Source: Varroa destructor (Eukaryota; Arthropoda; Arachnida; Mesostigmata; Varroidae). Taken from it: a stretch of 64,000 nt of DNA. The stretch is from NCBI RefSeq assembly GCF_002443255.2, contig NW_019211454.1, positions 16,046,243 through 16,110,242 of the forward strand, read 5' to 3'. Under the pieces are notes generated by a model. The model saw only the letters and a list, made by a program, of their open reading frames with translations. It searched no databases and was not told the origin of the DNA. Below are positions 25,280 through 37,114 of this stretch, in pieces; position 1 is the stretch's first letter; every line of letters begins with the position of its first letter. The position numbers and the translations under genes were made by a program.

Positions 25280-28200
25280 AATTTCGCGACTGTCAATTTT
25301 AAATAACTGCTAGCATATAAAATACACCTGTGCTGACAGGCATCAGATATGGGAGGGTTTCAGGTAAATATCCACGATTGGATTTAGCAGATCCGAGCAG
25401 TAGTATCTTGTATTGACAGAACACCTTAGGAGAAGGGGCCTAAAAGGCAAAACATAAACCAACATAAAACTAGCAACTTTGCGGGACAAATCGAAATAGA
25501 ATCTTACACCATTTGCTACGGTAGTATATATGATAGTGTTGTAAATAGGTGTTACGAGAGAAAACTTTGTTATACACACATAATGTTAGATACACATATT
25601 ATATGGCATAAGCGGAAAGACAGTTAATTTTTATTTCTAATAGTGAACATCTGTTTCAATAGTCAATGTACTTTGTGTTGAAAAAAATATTTTTATTAGC
25701 AGACGATTAACGGTTGATTTAAAACGTCGCAGCATCTCCTAACGTGCGGTACATAAACCTGATTCACACGCATCATTTTTTATTCTCGACTATGAGCATA
25801 CGGTGGCAGCTATAGACCTAGAACAAAAATAGTTTCAACCTAAGCACATGGCCTAAAAACCTGTAGGTTTTGATATTATCGAACCCTGAAAGAACAACGG
25901 CTCATAACTAAATATGTAGCGTGGCTAAGCACACATGCCAGTATGCAAATGTGATGCGTCGCGTTTGTGTCCTTGACTTGTCAGCTACCCGGTGCTACTG
26001 TTACTGCCTAAAATAGAAATACTTTGAAGATACGGTCCAGTTGCAGTTCAGACAGACGAAAGCTGTTGAAGGCCTACGATAATGACTTCGTACGCATGCG
26101 AAAGGTCGCTCATGTGCTTAGATCCCAGAATAATCTTAGAAACGTTGAAATCGTGTGGAAATATAATTCATCATCATATAGACTGCAACGCTCGGTTTTT
26201 TTTTAATAACCGTCTGTTAAAGATTGCCACTTTTAGCAGTGCTGTAAAAAATTGTAAAACAGATAATGCAACCGAATCTATAGCCTGTGATAACCAAAGC
26301 AAACGGAAATTTCGTCTGAGAATTTTTTTATGTTAAGACATACAACTCAATGTCGACGATCGGCGATCTATCCTGTTGTTATATTCAAAGGGCTCCTATC
26401 GTTAAATTCATTTAACTCGAATATCGATTAGCAGTACCTGCATGGCCTATGTATGCTTGATATACCACTATACAGTAGGATAAAGAGAAAAGCAGCGCTT
26501 CCCAACTCAGTGTTTTTTTGCCATCATGTAGCATGTATATGCACGCCGCTTCGACCTATCAGGATAGGCGGCCTACACATACCTCCATAGTAATATGTTG
26601 GGCCTGCAACACCCGATAGAAATTTCCCCTTGCGAACGACGAGGTTTTCGGCGTCGCCACACCAACTTCCGAGTCTTCTGTTGCCGTAGGTAGTCAGCAT
26701 AGCATAATGTGAAAGTGGACGGTATTCTTCTTGGGTGAATACAGCATTTACCTATACTGAAGGCGGATTTGAAGGCAAACTAGATTCCAACAGTCTCCAG
26801 GACTGCGTCAGCTCGCTGTGATAGCAAACAGTGAAGAGTAACGATGATACATTGAATTATCGAAGAAAATAGGTTTGTAAATAAATAAACAGGAGCAACA
26901 AATGCAAGACCGATTAATGAACGTAAATTATAGACGCCTAAACCTCGCGAGAGAGAAAAACTTAACTGTAGGAGATTGCAAGCATGGGAGTTATTTCTAG
27001 TTGAGTAATCTAGTTATGAAAAAGAAGTCGTTGGCCTATGTTATAAATTATATGTGGCTCAGATTGTATGGTCATGTGGAATCTTATCATACTTCTATAC
27101 GTCAGTATAGAGTTGGGAACTTCTTGATATAACTTCTTGTGCAGTTGAAATTCTACACTAATACCTAAGGGTCTCTCTGATATGACTTCACACCTCAAAC
27201 ATGATACGCAGCATTTGGCCAAGACCATTTCTAAGATTCCTATGGCAAGCCGAATAGACCAGTGATTGGTAAAAAGGTCGATGTCTGAGTACGCGTGCAC
27301 AGCTATGACTACAATCGCGAGCGTCTCCCTCAACGAGATTCATATCGGGAAAATATATCCTACCCTTTGTAGACCATATGCAGTATTTTCACCCGTACTT
27401 GCGCACCTATATGAATATCAGAAAAAAAGAGAGAATTTATGAGACACTTCCCTGCACTTCTTCAAGTTCATAGAGCCCCAGCGCTATTCAGTATTCGCAG
27501 CCTCCTCAGCCAAGCAAATCACTTCTCCAAACGCACTCGGTACCAAGAAGAACTGCTAGGTCATTCAAACAGAGCAGGCGTTTGGCGGCATTTGTTCCAG
27601 CTTACAAACACAGATAGGACGTTACGTGGTCCTACTAAATATCTCTACCACTTGCGCGGTTACAGCCTTTAGCAGCGAGAACTCAGGATGTACACGCAGA
27701 AAAAAGAAACATCGCGAGAAAGATCCTTGCTTCTCGGGCCGTACCATCGTCCATCTCGTAAATACGTACGCGTCTGGCCCGTTTTTCTTCTTTGTACTGT
27801 CCCGTACGTCCGGAGAGATCCTCTGACGTATAACCGAGAAAGGAAAAGGTAAGTGAAAGAAGATAAAAAAGGGAAAAGAGACGAGAAAAACGAACGAGGT
27901 TTTTGCTGAGGCGCGATTTTTCTCATCTCGTACAGAAAGGTGAACAGAAAAAACAAAACACCTTGCCAGATTCGGGGGGCGCTCTACAGCGAATGCGCAC
28001 TGCCGCTGCTCTGCAACACCGCTTATTATTGTACCTGTGGGTGTCCGTGCCTCAATGAGTGACTTCGTATTGATTTATAATTCGGCATATATCGGGTTAG
28101 ATATTGAGTGTACGCATCGTATCGTATAGGTTATAGCAAGTGGAGGAAGGAGTCGACCGAAAACATGGTTTTGATTGTTGATTGTTTGTAAATGCGATAA

Positions 28201-28430
28201 ATATTGATCGATTCGAGTGTCACAAAGGCGCTTTACCTGCTCATATGTTACGTGAAAATCTAGGTCACTGTATATATATAACACAAACGACGATGTACAA
28301 CGTAACTATGTCTAATATTGTATCTTTCAGTCGCAATTGAAAATATTTGAATAATATATATCTATTAGTCGCAGCCTGTTTCACATGCTTCATTATGTCC
28401 ACAGTGAGTGCGCAGCTTTAGGTAGCGTAG
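25280..28430. other. no gene accepted
   Basis: The open frames at 26024-26336, 27010-27333 (minus) and 27439-27672 have no domain, splice support or membrane pattern that I recognise. The rest has frequent stops. Confidence 0.4.
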
Positions 28431-28446
28431 ACAGACGTACGTCTGT
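28431..28446. repeat. 16-bp perfect palindrome next to a poly-A run
   Basis: ACAGACGTACGTCTGT equals its own reverse complement. It is followed almost at once by a run of about 13 A. Confidence 0.85.
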
Positions 28447-28543
28447 ATAAAAAAAAAAAAACAACTCAATTTTTGGCTTAATTGAAAAATGATACTTCTG
28501 TACCACCACCAATTTTTTTCAGACGAAAATCCCATGTCACAGA

Positions 28544-28595
28544 CTCAACGGGGTAAACGGTCAATGGAGCTCAACGGGGTTTACGGTTAAGGAAG
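28544..28595 (+). repeat. imperfect 26-bp tandem duplication
   Basis: Units 28544-28569 and 28570-28595 share 21 of 26 bases and both begin CTCAACGGGGT. Confidence 0.8.
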
Positions 28596-28667
28596 CGAAG
28601 TCCGTTATATATGCAGAGCTTGCTAAACATATACGTCGAGTTGACGAGGTCTGTCATTTTTTTCAGT

Positions 28668-28721
28668 CAACTGATTTTGATATGTAACCACCTTACGGTG
28701 GTTACATACCAAAATCAGTTG
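28668..28721. repeat. 25-bp near-perfect inverted repeat with a 4-base loop
   Basis: Arms 28668-28692 and 28697-28721 are reverse complements with one mismatch in 25, around the loop TTAC. The core includes TATGTAACCACC and its complement. This is the strongest hairpin in the window and may be a foldback element or the fused ends of a small inverted-repeat transposon. Confidence 0.95.
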
Positions 28722-28858
28722 TAGGCTAGAGTTCGTTGTTAGTTTGCGTCTCGTTTAAGTCTCGTGACGTGTTTAGGCAAGACGCCAAAGAAGGTTCCAG
28801 CGGCGTGTGATTCCGTTGTACGCAGAAGTTATATAAAATAAGTGGTCCAACAAACGTT

Positions 28859-28892
28859 CTACGTAGCCTTCGTCTACGTAGCCTACGTAGCC
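28859..28892 (+). repeat. three copies of CTACGTAGCC
   Basis: The 10-mer occurs at 28859-28868, 28874-28883 and 28883-28892. Each contains the 8-bp palindrome CTACGTAG. Confidence 0.9.
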
Positions 28893-29332
28893 ATTTTATA
28901 AAGAGGAAATATCTGAGTGTTCTATTAGATTAATGTAAAAGAAACTCAATCGACTGGGTTCTGTGATACGATTTTTGTTCGTCAATTCGAGGTTCGATGG
29001 CACATTCGGAATAGAGATGAAGATGCAAAGAGAAGGGCATATAGTGAACACGATGGAGTAATGCCCAAAATGTTTATTTAATGTTATGTTTTAAGCTGGT
29101 TTGCAAGTAAGTTAGTCAGGGGACTTGTCAGAAACTCGAAGGTCGAAGTTCACCAAATATCATAATGACTGATAATGTTATTCTAGGTTCAATTGCACTG
29201 TATTTAGTAATTGTGACACTTAATTGTCCTAGAATAAGGCTTAACGCCGCTAACAAATAATCGCAACTGTCACATAAGTACGGCAGTGGTTTTCAAACTG
29301 AAATACTACAATTTATGCCGTGTTTCGTGTAG

Positions 29333-29600
29333 ACGTATAATAAAGGAAGAAAAGCTTTCCGCGACGCTTGGTTCGAAAAACGGAACACCGTTTTTTTACT
29401 TTCTTTATCAGAATTCGATTAAGGCAGGTTCCACATTTGGCACCGCTCACAGGCCTACCGCAGCTTCACCAGCGTGCACTCTCACTATTAAGGAGTTCGA
29501 TTCGGGGGACCCGAAAAGTCGAGTCCATAAGGTGTTGTTCGTCGGCCGTAGTCGTGCTATCAGCCAGCATTGGTCCGGGGCTATCGCTGGCGCTTCATGA
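29333..29600 (+). CDS. candidate terminal exon, unknown protein
   Basis: A pyrimidine-rich acceptor (GCCGTGTTTCGTGTAG ending at 29332) is followed by 268 open bases to TGA at 29598-29600. Over the second half about 64 percent of codons start with a purine and 60 percent end with a pyrimidine, by my count. A sample is TLTIKEFDSGDPKSRVHK. There is no ATG in the open frame before the acceptor, which fits an exon rather than a whole gene. A second frame on the same strand is also open for 85 codons, so the frame is not certain. No family was recognised. Confidence 0.32.
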
Positions 29601-30862
29601 GCTCAAATTAACCAACGCTTACTGACTTAACAAGCAGTTGTAGGGCGACCGAATGCTTCGAGTACACGCTGATGTTACCGCTACTGCCGTAGATATGTGG
29701 AACGTTCTAGAAAAAAGAAGCTAAATCTCTTTTGTCCCCATTCTTAAAGCAATCGAGCAACTCCCTGTCCGAATCGCCCTCTCCAATTTCCTGTCATCCT
29801 GAATCCTGCTGGGAGCGATCGAAGCCGCAGGAGACACAGCGGTACCAGCCAGCGATCCCGTTCCGCCTCTTCTTCGTCGTAGCCCTCTCATTATACAAGC
29901 GCAAGATGATTATTCTACGTTCTACGTACTATCAACGGCCAATGAAGAAATAAATACGCGCTCGATACACAACTTCTATACGCACGAAAAAACGGTATCG
30001 ACAGGGGCGGTTAGTATTGCCTGACAATTAACAATATGACTGGACATTTATGCTTAAGCAATAAGCTCATGATACTTAGATGTTTAACGCTAACTGCTCG
30101 AAGAAAATTCAGTCAGATCATTAAACGTAGTTTTTAAAGGGAAACACTGTGCCAAAGCGTGAGAGGTGGTGTTACTTTTGCTACGCTGAACAGGAGCGAA
30201 AGACGTCCTGCTGTTTTCATGACAGCAGCAAGCGCTATCAGAAGAAGCGTGAAAATTGAAAGATAAATATATACACATATATAGATCTAATTGTTGTTGA
30301 GATATTCTTTTCGTATTAGAAATTAATTAGGGGGGCGATCAGATCTGAGCTGATTAATCCACTGAACTATACAAACCGGATAACATACAATTATCGATTC
30401 GCGTTGCAGTGTTAGAGTTAGTACATAATGACCACTGACTGCGTCTAAAGGTCTGCCATCAATTCTTATCATGACGCCAACCTGCCAATAGAGCTACAAT
30501 CAACTTAATTACATTATCGTAAATGCCGATTTATGCTCTGTCAAGATCAGAAGCAGGAAAATACGATGTGTGTAAATAAACATCATTGAAGAACTTTTTA
30601 TTAGTGACCGTTTCGTGCAATAACATAATAATTTTTAACACAAATACACTTTGCCAACATGTCTGAATAGCATTTTCTATGCAACAAAAGCTGCGTCTTA
30701 TTTGTTCCTTTTGCGGATGCACCCGCATCCCTTCTTTCTTGCCATCATCTCGCCAGTTCACGCTATTTCGGCTGAAATCAGTAGAATTTCTTCTTCCTTG
30801 CAGTTCCCCGTCATTGAGATCTACTTACACATCCTAACGCAGCCGCTAAGTCACGCACTTAC

Positions 30863-30925
30863 CTTCCCGTTAGTTTGACCCCATTGAATTTCTCTGTCCC
30901 TCTCTTCCTTCCTCAATGGGCCCAT
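30863..30925 (-). CDS. candidate first coding exon with consensus donor
   Basis: The minus strand has ATG at 30923-30925 in an ideal context (A at -3, G at +4), 21 charged codons beginning MGPLRKEERDREIQW, and a perfect AAG/GTAAGT donor at 30857-30862. The following exon, at lower coordinates, was not found. On the plus strand an overlapping exon is possible: a strong acceptor (CTTCTTCCTTGCAG ending at 30803) followed by 24 codons to TGA at 30876-30878. Only one of the two is likely to be real. Confidence 0.3.
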
Positions 30926-31149
30926 TCTAATAGTTTCACTTCATGCTAGCTGCGAGACCAAATACAAAAAAAGCAACTGTGCTGATCTCTCTGGTGTCAT
31001 CACGTTTTGCGTATATCTTCTGCCCTACAAAAATAGTCGAAATATGCATAATCACCCTGTTTCAATACCATTTTTCCCATTATGCCTGCTTGTGCAAGGA
31101 CTAAATGAATGAATCCTTCGAGTTTTGTGTTCGACGGGTTCGGCTTTTT

Positions 31150-31255
31150 TTAGTTCGAAGTTAAATGTGTCTGCGCTCGGTTTCGAACCTATATTATCAC
31201 GTGTCTTTGAGGTTAGAAGGCAGACACGTTACGATTGAACCGTACGACAGCAACG
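31150..31255 (-). repeat. tRNA-derived SINE-like element, copy A
   Basis: On the minus strand this contains the Pol III B-box-like GGTTCGAAACC (31179-31189) preceded by a tRNA-like D-arm and anticodon region. It aligns without gaps to copy B at 55653-55750 over 73 bases with 52 matches by my count, most differences being transitions. Shared blocks include GACACGTGAT and, after the B box, AGAC, CATTT and ACTT. The match extends past the tRNA-like part, which fits a dispersed SINE rather than two independent tRNA genes. Confidence 0.7.
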
Positions 31256-31259
31256 GTCC

Positions 31260-33945
31260 ATGGCTACTCCCCTTAGACGGCTTTATATTATATTGAACGA
31301 CGGCTTATATATTACGCCGACGATATTGAAACGCAAGATGTCCGTGGTAACGCTGTGATTTGAGTATTCATCAATATGGCCAAATTGACCACGAACTGGC
31401 TTTCATTACCAGAGCGGTACCACGTACTGACAGACAAAAATCAGAAAGCAATCAGACCTAACTGGCTGACGTTAATTTTTCAATTATACCTAACGTTTAC
31501 TAATTCCTACGACTTGCAGTTGATATTAAGAAAAAGCTAGCAGTTCCCCCTAAAGGCCACCGCTTTCCTGAATTATTCCAGCAGTTCTTGCCACAAATAA
31601 CGTTCAGGGACTGAGCTTGCTCACTCGGCTTCCATCTACGCTGAAACCATTTGCTTAAGAATTTCCTATGGGGCGGCCCCCTTTCAAGGTCTTCTTCGGG
31701 TAATCGTTATCTTTCCACAGCCTAAAGTTTCTCACTCCTGTTTGGCCCTCACATTTTTTTCTAGTCTCATCTATTCATCTTTTTTGGTGGTCCTTAAACA
31801 CTTGGCGTATTCAGATTAACAACACAATATCACAATGAGGCCAATGATAAAAGTCAAACTGTTAAAATAGTTTCGTGTCATTTATTTACTTTTATGCACA
31901 AGGTTATCGCAGCTATAAAACTAGAGAACTTCAAATCTTACGTGCCGTATGCAAAATTTCTTTCGTTTCTCTCCCGTATTTCTCAGCAGTTCTATCAGTT
32001 TCACGTGTGCTTCTTAGTTAGTAGATCACTTTATCAAAATCTTGTTATAGCCATCAGAGTGTGCTCTGTACGTATAGGTCCTATGATCTTGGACCCTTTT
32101 TACGGTCCTAACTCAAAATTTCCATTTCGAATGTCTATGCCAAGATTATCAACTTCCCAAAACTTGGGATTTTTTTTCCAGATTGATCAGTGTCTCGCCC
32201 TTTTCAGTATTTAAAATCCTCGAAATATCGAATGTGTCTTTTACGAAACCGTGGGGTTAAATCTCTATCACCAACTTGCTTACTTTAACAAAAAATCGCT
32301 TCTTTATCATAATTAAATTAATGGTCCTTCTTCTCTGCTTCATTTAGGTTCCTCTACCATGACTGTTTATAGTGACAAATGAATATTAGACGCGTCAAGT
32401 GGGGATACGGCAGCATTATATAGTAGCTTGCTATATTAAAGGTTGTTGAGAAGTTTGTTTTACGTACAAATAAATGTAGAGTAGGAAAGACATTTTTTAC
32501 TCAAAGCTTTTTCCTATTTTTAGCCCTAAATTTTCTACTATGTTCATCGATCCTGGAACAGTTTCACCCACTACTATACTGTTATCGCTTAAGACGCTAG
32601 CTTTGTCGCACGTTTAAACCTCTCTGTGAGTTTCCTAAGATATCCCAATTTTCCCCATTTTTTTTTTATCACGACGATTTCCTGGCAAAAGCCATCGTTT
32701 ATTATTAATATTGCTTGCGTGTTCCTAATGTATATTATGTATAATTTCTGGTCTGGCCTATTTCTTCCAAGGCGCTCCATGTATTTGCACACACCGATTT
32801 GCCTTGAGCCTTAATAGAATAGCTTTCCAACTTGTTCGAAATACGTATGCGGTTATTCTAACATTCATTCCATGGATTAGTTCAGCAACGGAGAAACTGC
32901 ACCCATATAATGGACGTGATTCTAAAAAAATCAATCATGTCTGTGCGAAGATAAAATCCGAAAGGTCGTTTTCTCCCCTGAATACTAACAAGTAAGAAAC
33001 ATCTGAATAAATACATACAGCGGAACGGCCCACGATTTGCCAAAGCTCAATGTTTTTTTTTTTTTGCTATACCTATTATCTAGAGTTATGACCATAGAAT
33101 CACTCAATTTGCATACCTAATATTTCTACTCAAAACAATATTTAGTGTCGAAGTTTGTTTTTCTCTTTATAGAATTGCGAATGCTTTTATATACAGTAAT
33201 AAGTATATGACGCTTAGACATACAAAAGCTGTATCTACCGCTAATGATATTAAAAAGTCTCCTATGATCAACGTGTAAGCGGCAGCAGGTTGGCAATCGT
33301 AGACGGCTGCATGCTTTTTACTGTGCGATAAACTCATTATTTATAGCTCCTGTATATATAGTCGTGCAATGCTAACAATGTATACCTGATAGCATATATG
33401 CACAATAGACTAACTTAGTTGATGCAAATCCCTTTCTCGAGTTGAACAACTCATTAACTTAACCATCTTTTTTCGTGCTACCAAAAATATGCGGATTTTC
33501 CTATTGGTTGTATATAAAAATATCGAGAATCTTGGCGTGTGCCGAACTTTACTTCGGCATCATACACAGTCAAGAAGCTTTAATTGTCATGGCTGGTAAG
33601 ATAACGTTTCGTGCGTCCAGAGCTCTGCTTTGCAAACAAAAAAAAATCGAGTCTTATTTTCGGCTATTGCTGTGTGTTAACATGTATCTTCTTGAGTAGT
33701 TTTTACCCCCGACCTAAGACAACGATCTTATTAATAGGATCGTCTTCCTATTGCAATGTTTGATGAACGACATCTGCCGGTCTAACTAGTAGCAGTGTAA
33801 TTAATACATAAACAACAAAGCATTTGGCTCTACGCGCTAAGTTCAACTATCGTATACGAAGCCATTGCCTACATAATTATCATACAGTGCTGTTCTTCGT
33901 GTTTTTACGTCCGCTGCTTAAGCTGCTTTAGGCGTCCGGTACTTG
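31260..33945. other. no gene recognised
   Basis: AT-rich with frequent stops. The 106-codon frame at 31894-32214 has no recognisable domain. A pyrimidine-rich acceptor-like site ends at about 32181 but what follows is not convincing. Confidence 0.4.
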
Positions 33946-33952
33946 GGCTTAC

Positions 33953-34048
33953 GTTACAATACAATAGAGCAGACGCCCACGGATAAAAGTACGCGAAGAA
34001 CTCCCGCTCCATTGGAGTAAATCCATGGATACTCGCTAGCCCACACAC
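33953..34048 (-). CDS. candidate internal or first exon
   Basis: The minus strand is open for 32 codons between an acceptor-like AAATAG and a donor AAC/GTAAGC at 33947-33952. The peptide contains FTPMEREFFAYFYPWASA, and an in-frame ATG at 34010-34012 offers an alternative start. Its phase (0) does not fit directly onto the phase-1 end of the signal-peptide exon at 34751-34811, so a missing exon would be needed to join them. The plus strand is open across the same stretch. No family was recognised. Confidence 0.22.
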
Positions 34049-34750
34049 CTATTTACCAGTAAGAGCGATCACCTCGTAGAATGGACGATGTTATCTGTTA
34101 CAGAGATCATGAAAATTTCATTCATAAAATAACCACGTAACACAAGCAGTACTTACTACAAAACGACAAGTAGCAATTTGTCGTGTTGCCGAAAAACAGT
34201 CAAGCGGAACCAAAAACCCCTGGGGCAGATGTTTGTCGCTCATTTCGATTTTGCTTTGATTTTTGCAAATTTACGGCATAAAGAGTGCTACTATTACTAG
34301 TAGTACTAATGTTAATCGTTTACGCCGTCAATTAGCTATGACGTACCGGTCTAGTTGTTATGGCTGGTAACAAGCTTTGCTAACTTTTAGTGATAACTGA
34401 TCTGAAGCTGCCAACGTATTTGACAACGCGTTTATCCTGCTTGGCATGACACATAGCTCGTAAATCACTTCTGCCTCCGAAGTGTTAATTGGTATTGACA
34501 ATGCATGACATGGCAACTATATCACTCAATTTCAGGCTGATGTGTATCTTCGTTGTTGTATTGCTTAAAAATCTGTTGATCGACGCATCACTGCAGCTTT
34601 TCTTCCACCCACACACGGCAGTTTCGTTACGTCGCTTAAGAAACAGACAGTGATCTCTTGTTTAGGTACTGAATTCTCACATAACATAATTACACTAAGC
34701 TGATATAGGTAGCTTAACAAATGGTGCTATATTTCTGTTAGCTAACTCAC

Positions 34751-34811
34751 CCTGTCCAAGCGGTGCGAGAACACTTGCGACCATAATCAAAATCTCGAGA
34801 GGAGCACGCAT
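34751..34811 (-). CDS. candidate first coding exon encoding a signal peptide
   Basis: ATG at 34809-34811 (A at -3) starts MRAPLEILIMVASVLAP, a basic N-end followed by a hydrophobic core as in a secretory signal peptide. The exon ends after 61 bases at a consensus donor, G/GTGAGT at 34745-34750, in phase 1. An arthropod-type initiator TCAGT lies about 32 bases upstream (34841-34845 on the minus strand) and a GC-rich block follows further upstream. Another ATG lies 6 bases upstream in a different frame. The next exon was not identified, so the mature protein is unknown. Confidence 0.4.
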
Positions 34812-34840
34812 CGTGCATCCTGCCTACCAGGGTGGCGTTC

Positions 34841-34845
34841 ACTGA
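34841..34845 (-). promoter_or_regulatory. possible initiator element TCAGT
   Basis: TCAGT matches the arthropod initiator core and would give a 5 prime untranslated region of about 31 bases before the ATG at 34811. A five-base match is weak by itself. Confidence 0.2.
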
Positions 34846-35166
34846 CTATCGAGTCGATCACGTGCTGGCCCGTGCCTGCTCTGGCTCCTCCAATATCGGA
34901 CGCCGCTAGGGGGAGCTGCTAGCAGAGGCCCATCTACTGAATCTTGCGACCCTCTCTAATGTGACTCTCTCTCACACGGAGCTTCGTTGGGAGCTAAGGC
35001 CCCCGCTCCAGCGATGCCCAGTTGAACTGACCCTGCTACTAACCGGCCGGCGACAGGAGCACACAGCGAAAGGCGAGACCCTTAGGCTTCAGACGTTCCT
35101 TCTCACGTCACCAACTTTCAGTTCGACTTCTAAGTCGCTTTTCTCGCCTATCCCGGGGATCTTTCA

Positions 35167-35182
35167 ATATATATATATATAT
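35167..35182. repeat. short (TA)n microsatellite
   Basis: About 16 bases of TA repeat. Confidence 0.9.
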
Positions 35183-36551
35183 GAAATCAAAGTATATATT
35201 GTACAGCATAAGGACACGCGAGTCCCGCAGTTGTCCTAGCGGGCGAGTGGTCCATTGATCTGGGGACCGCTAGAACAACTTAACCGTTAGCTCCTGCATT
35301 CCCTCTAGAATCCTAGGGTCTTATTTGCGCAGCAATTCGTCCGCTCAAAGAAGTTCCCGGGAATCCGGCCATGGTTGTGGCATGACAACAGGATCGAAGA
35401 AATGACGATGCTTACGTTTCATTTCATCATCATAACAGCGCCAGTGGCAGGGACGATTATGGTTTTAAGAGATGATTGTCTACCGATACAGAAATGCTTG
35501 TACAGTGGAAACACAGGACGAAAGAGTACGACGCAAAGCATAATATTGTTGAAGCGCCTTCGCCACGTAAATAGGGTAAAATACAATAACGCAGACGAAA
35601 GGAAAACACTGTGATGGTATGGCCGACGTTAGGTCTATAAATAAGCGATTCCTCTTCATAGAAGAAGGATCGAGTATATACCAGACGTACATCAAAGCAT
35701 CGTATGCGTGTGGATGGAGTTTTATTAATCACCAACACACTATATACGTATTTACAGCTACAGCGGATACTGCCTTATCGCGTTTTGGCAGGGGGTGAAC
35801 GAGATGGCCAAAGAACAAAGCCACGTTTAGCTTACTGCAGTATTCGCTCATAAACCGACAACCCGATACAACGTTCAGGAGCCAAATTGCGTTGATGCGA
35901 CAGACAAACTAAATATAATAGGATAATAATATAGGTAGGGTTTGCTTTCCGCGGACAACTATACGACCCCTATGTCTACTCTATCTATGATCAGTTCCAT
36001 AGTTACGATGAAATAGCTAGCTGCATGACATTATTGCATGAGAATAACCTAAGCCAACGATTACATGAGTATTTTATGATGTACACCACTATTTGTGTAA
36101 TACAGACGATATACAGAATCTGATCCTCGAGCCAATGCTAGGTAGGTGGAGGCAGTCGTGTCCTATAGACAGTTACAATGCGATAAATCTGGTTAATTTG
36201 GCGTCAACGGATTGGTTAAAAGAAACCCAAGATCAATCCCGAACGTCGGGTCCATCCCATGGATTTGCCGTAACAGGACAGATGAAAATTAACATAAAAT
36301 CAACGCTGGGCCGACGCAGGCAGAGAATGTGGACAAATAGATAACGTACCTTTGACCTGAAGATTACATTATAATAGGCGAAATTGCTCACCCCAATATA
36401 ATCATTTTATGCGTATAATAATACATTATTATAACTGCTATTGATCTCCACGCTGAGAACCTTGAGTTGAGAAAGCGACTGTCTTGTGATGAAGGCTACT
36501 AACATGTAAATGTTACAAACATGTGCTGTCCATGTCATGGAATATCGTTAT

Positions 36552-36590
36552 ATTTATGATATCTATGAGCTGATGATTTATGATATCTAT
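36552..36590 (+). repeat. 15-bp direct repeat, 9-base spacer
   Basis: ATTTATGATATCTAT occurs exactly at 36552-36566 and 36576-36590. Confidence 0.9.
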
Positions 36591-37093
36591 CACCCACATG
36601 CTGTTAACAGATGTGTCACATAAGAATAGGTATCAAAAAATTGATTCATACAACATACGGGATCCGACATTTATCCGAATGGTAAGCACCCGTTTTTTTC
36701 CAAGGGAATTTTTTTCTTTAAACACGAACACAACGCGGACAGTTCATCATATCAGTGCAAAGTAGTACGTATTCGTTACTTGTGAGAAACAGATTTACGG
36801 CGTTTGTTAAGCGGAGTCATGCGGTCTCCTGTCATAGAAAGGACAATTCTTGTGTCAAAAGGCGTATCTAACACCTAATGAATAATAGATATATTTAGGT
36901 TTTCTAAGTGGTGTGTGCATTTTCCATATAGACGTGTTATTTAGGTTGTGGTCGAGTTGTGCCCGAGATGATCTGTACATGAAAAAAACCTGAAAATATG
37001 ATTTCTATATTGTTTTATCTCGAGGTTAAGAATAAGCTTCGACTTACTACGCCGGTAAAATCGTACAAACGCAAATTTGGTGTATTGTCTACC

Positions 37094-37114
37094 ATATATA
37101 TATATATATATATA
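37094..37114. repeat. (TA)n microsatellite
   Basis: About 21 bases of TA repeat. Confidence 0.95.

Noticed and set aside
27439..27672. 77-codon plus ORF with a true ATG
   Set aside because: No domain, no clear codon pattern and no supporting splice or promoter signal.
30804..30878. Plus-strand terminal exon after a strong TTCCTTGCAG acceptor
   Set aside because: It overlaps the minus-strand first exon with perfect start context and donor; only one can be real and the minus one has more independent signals.
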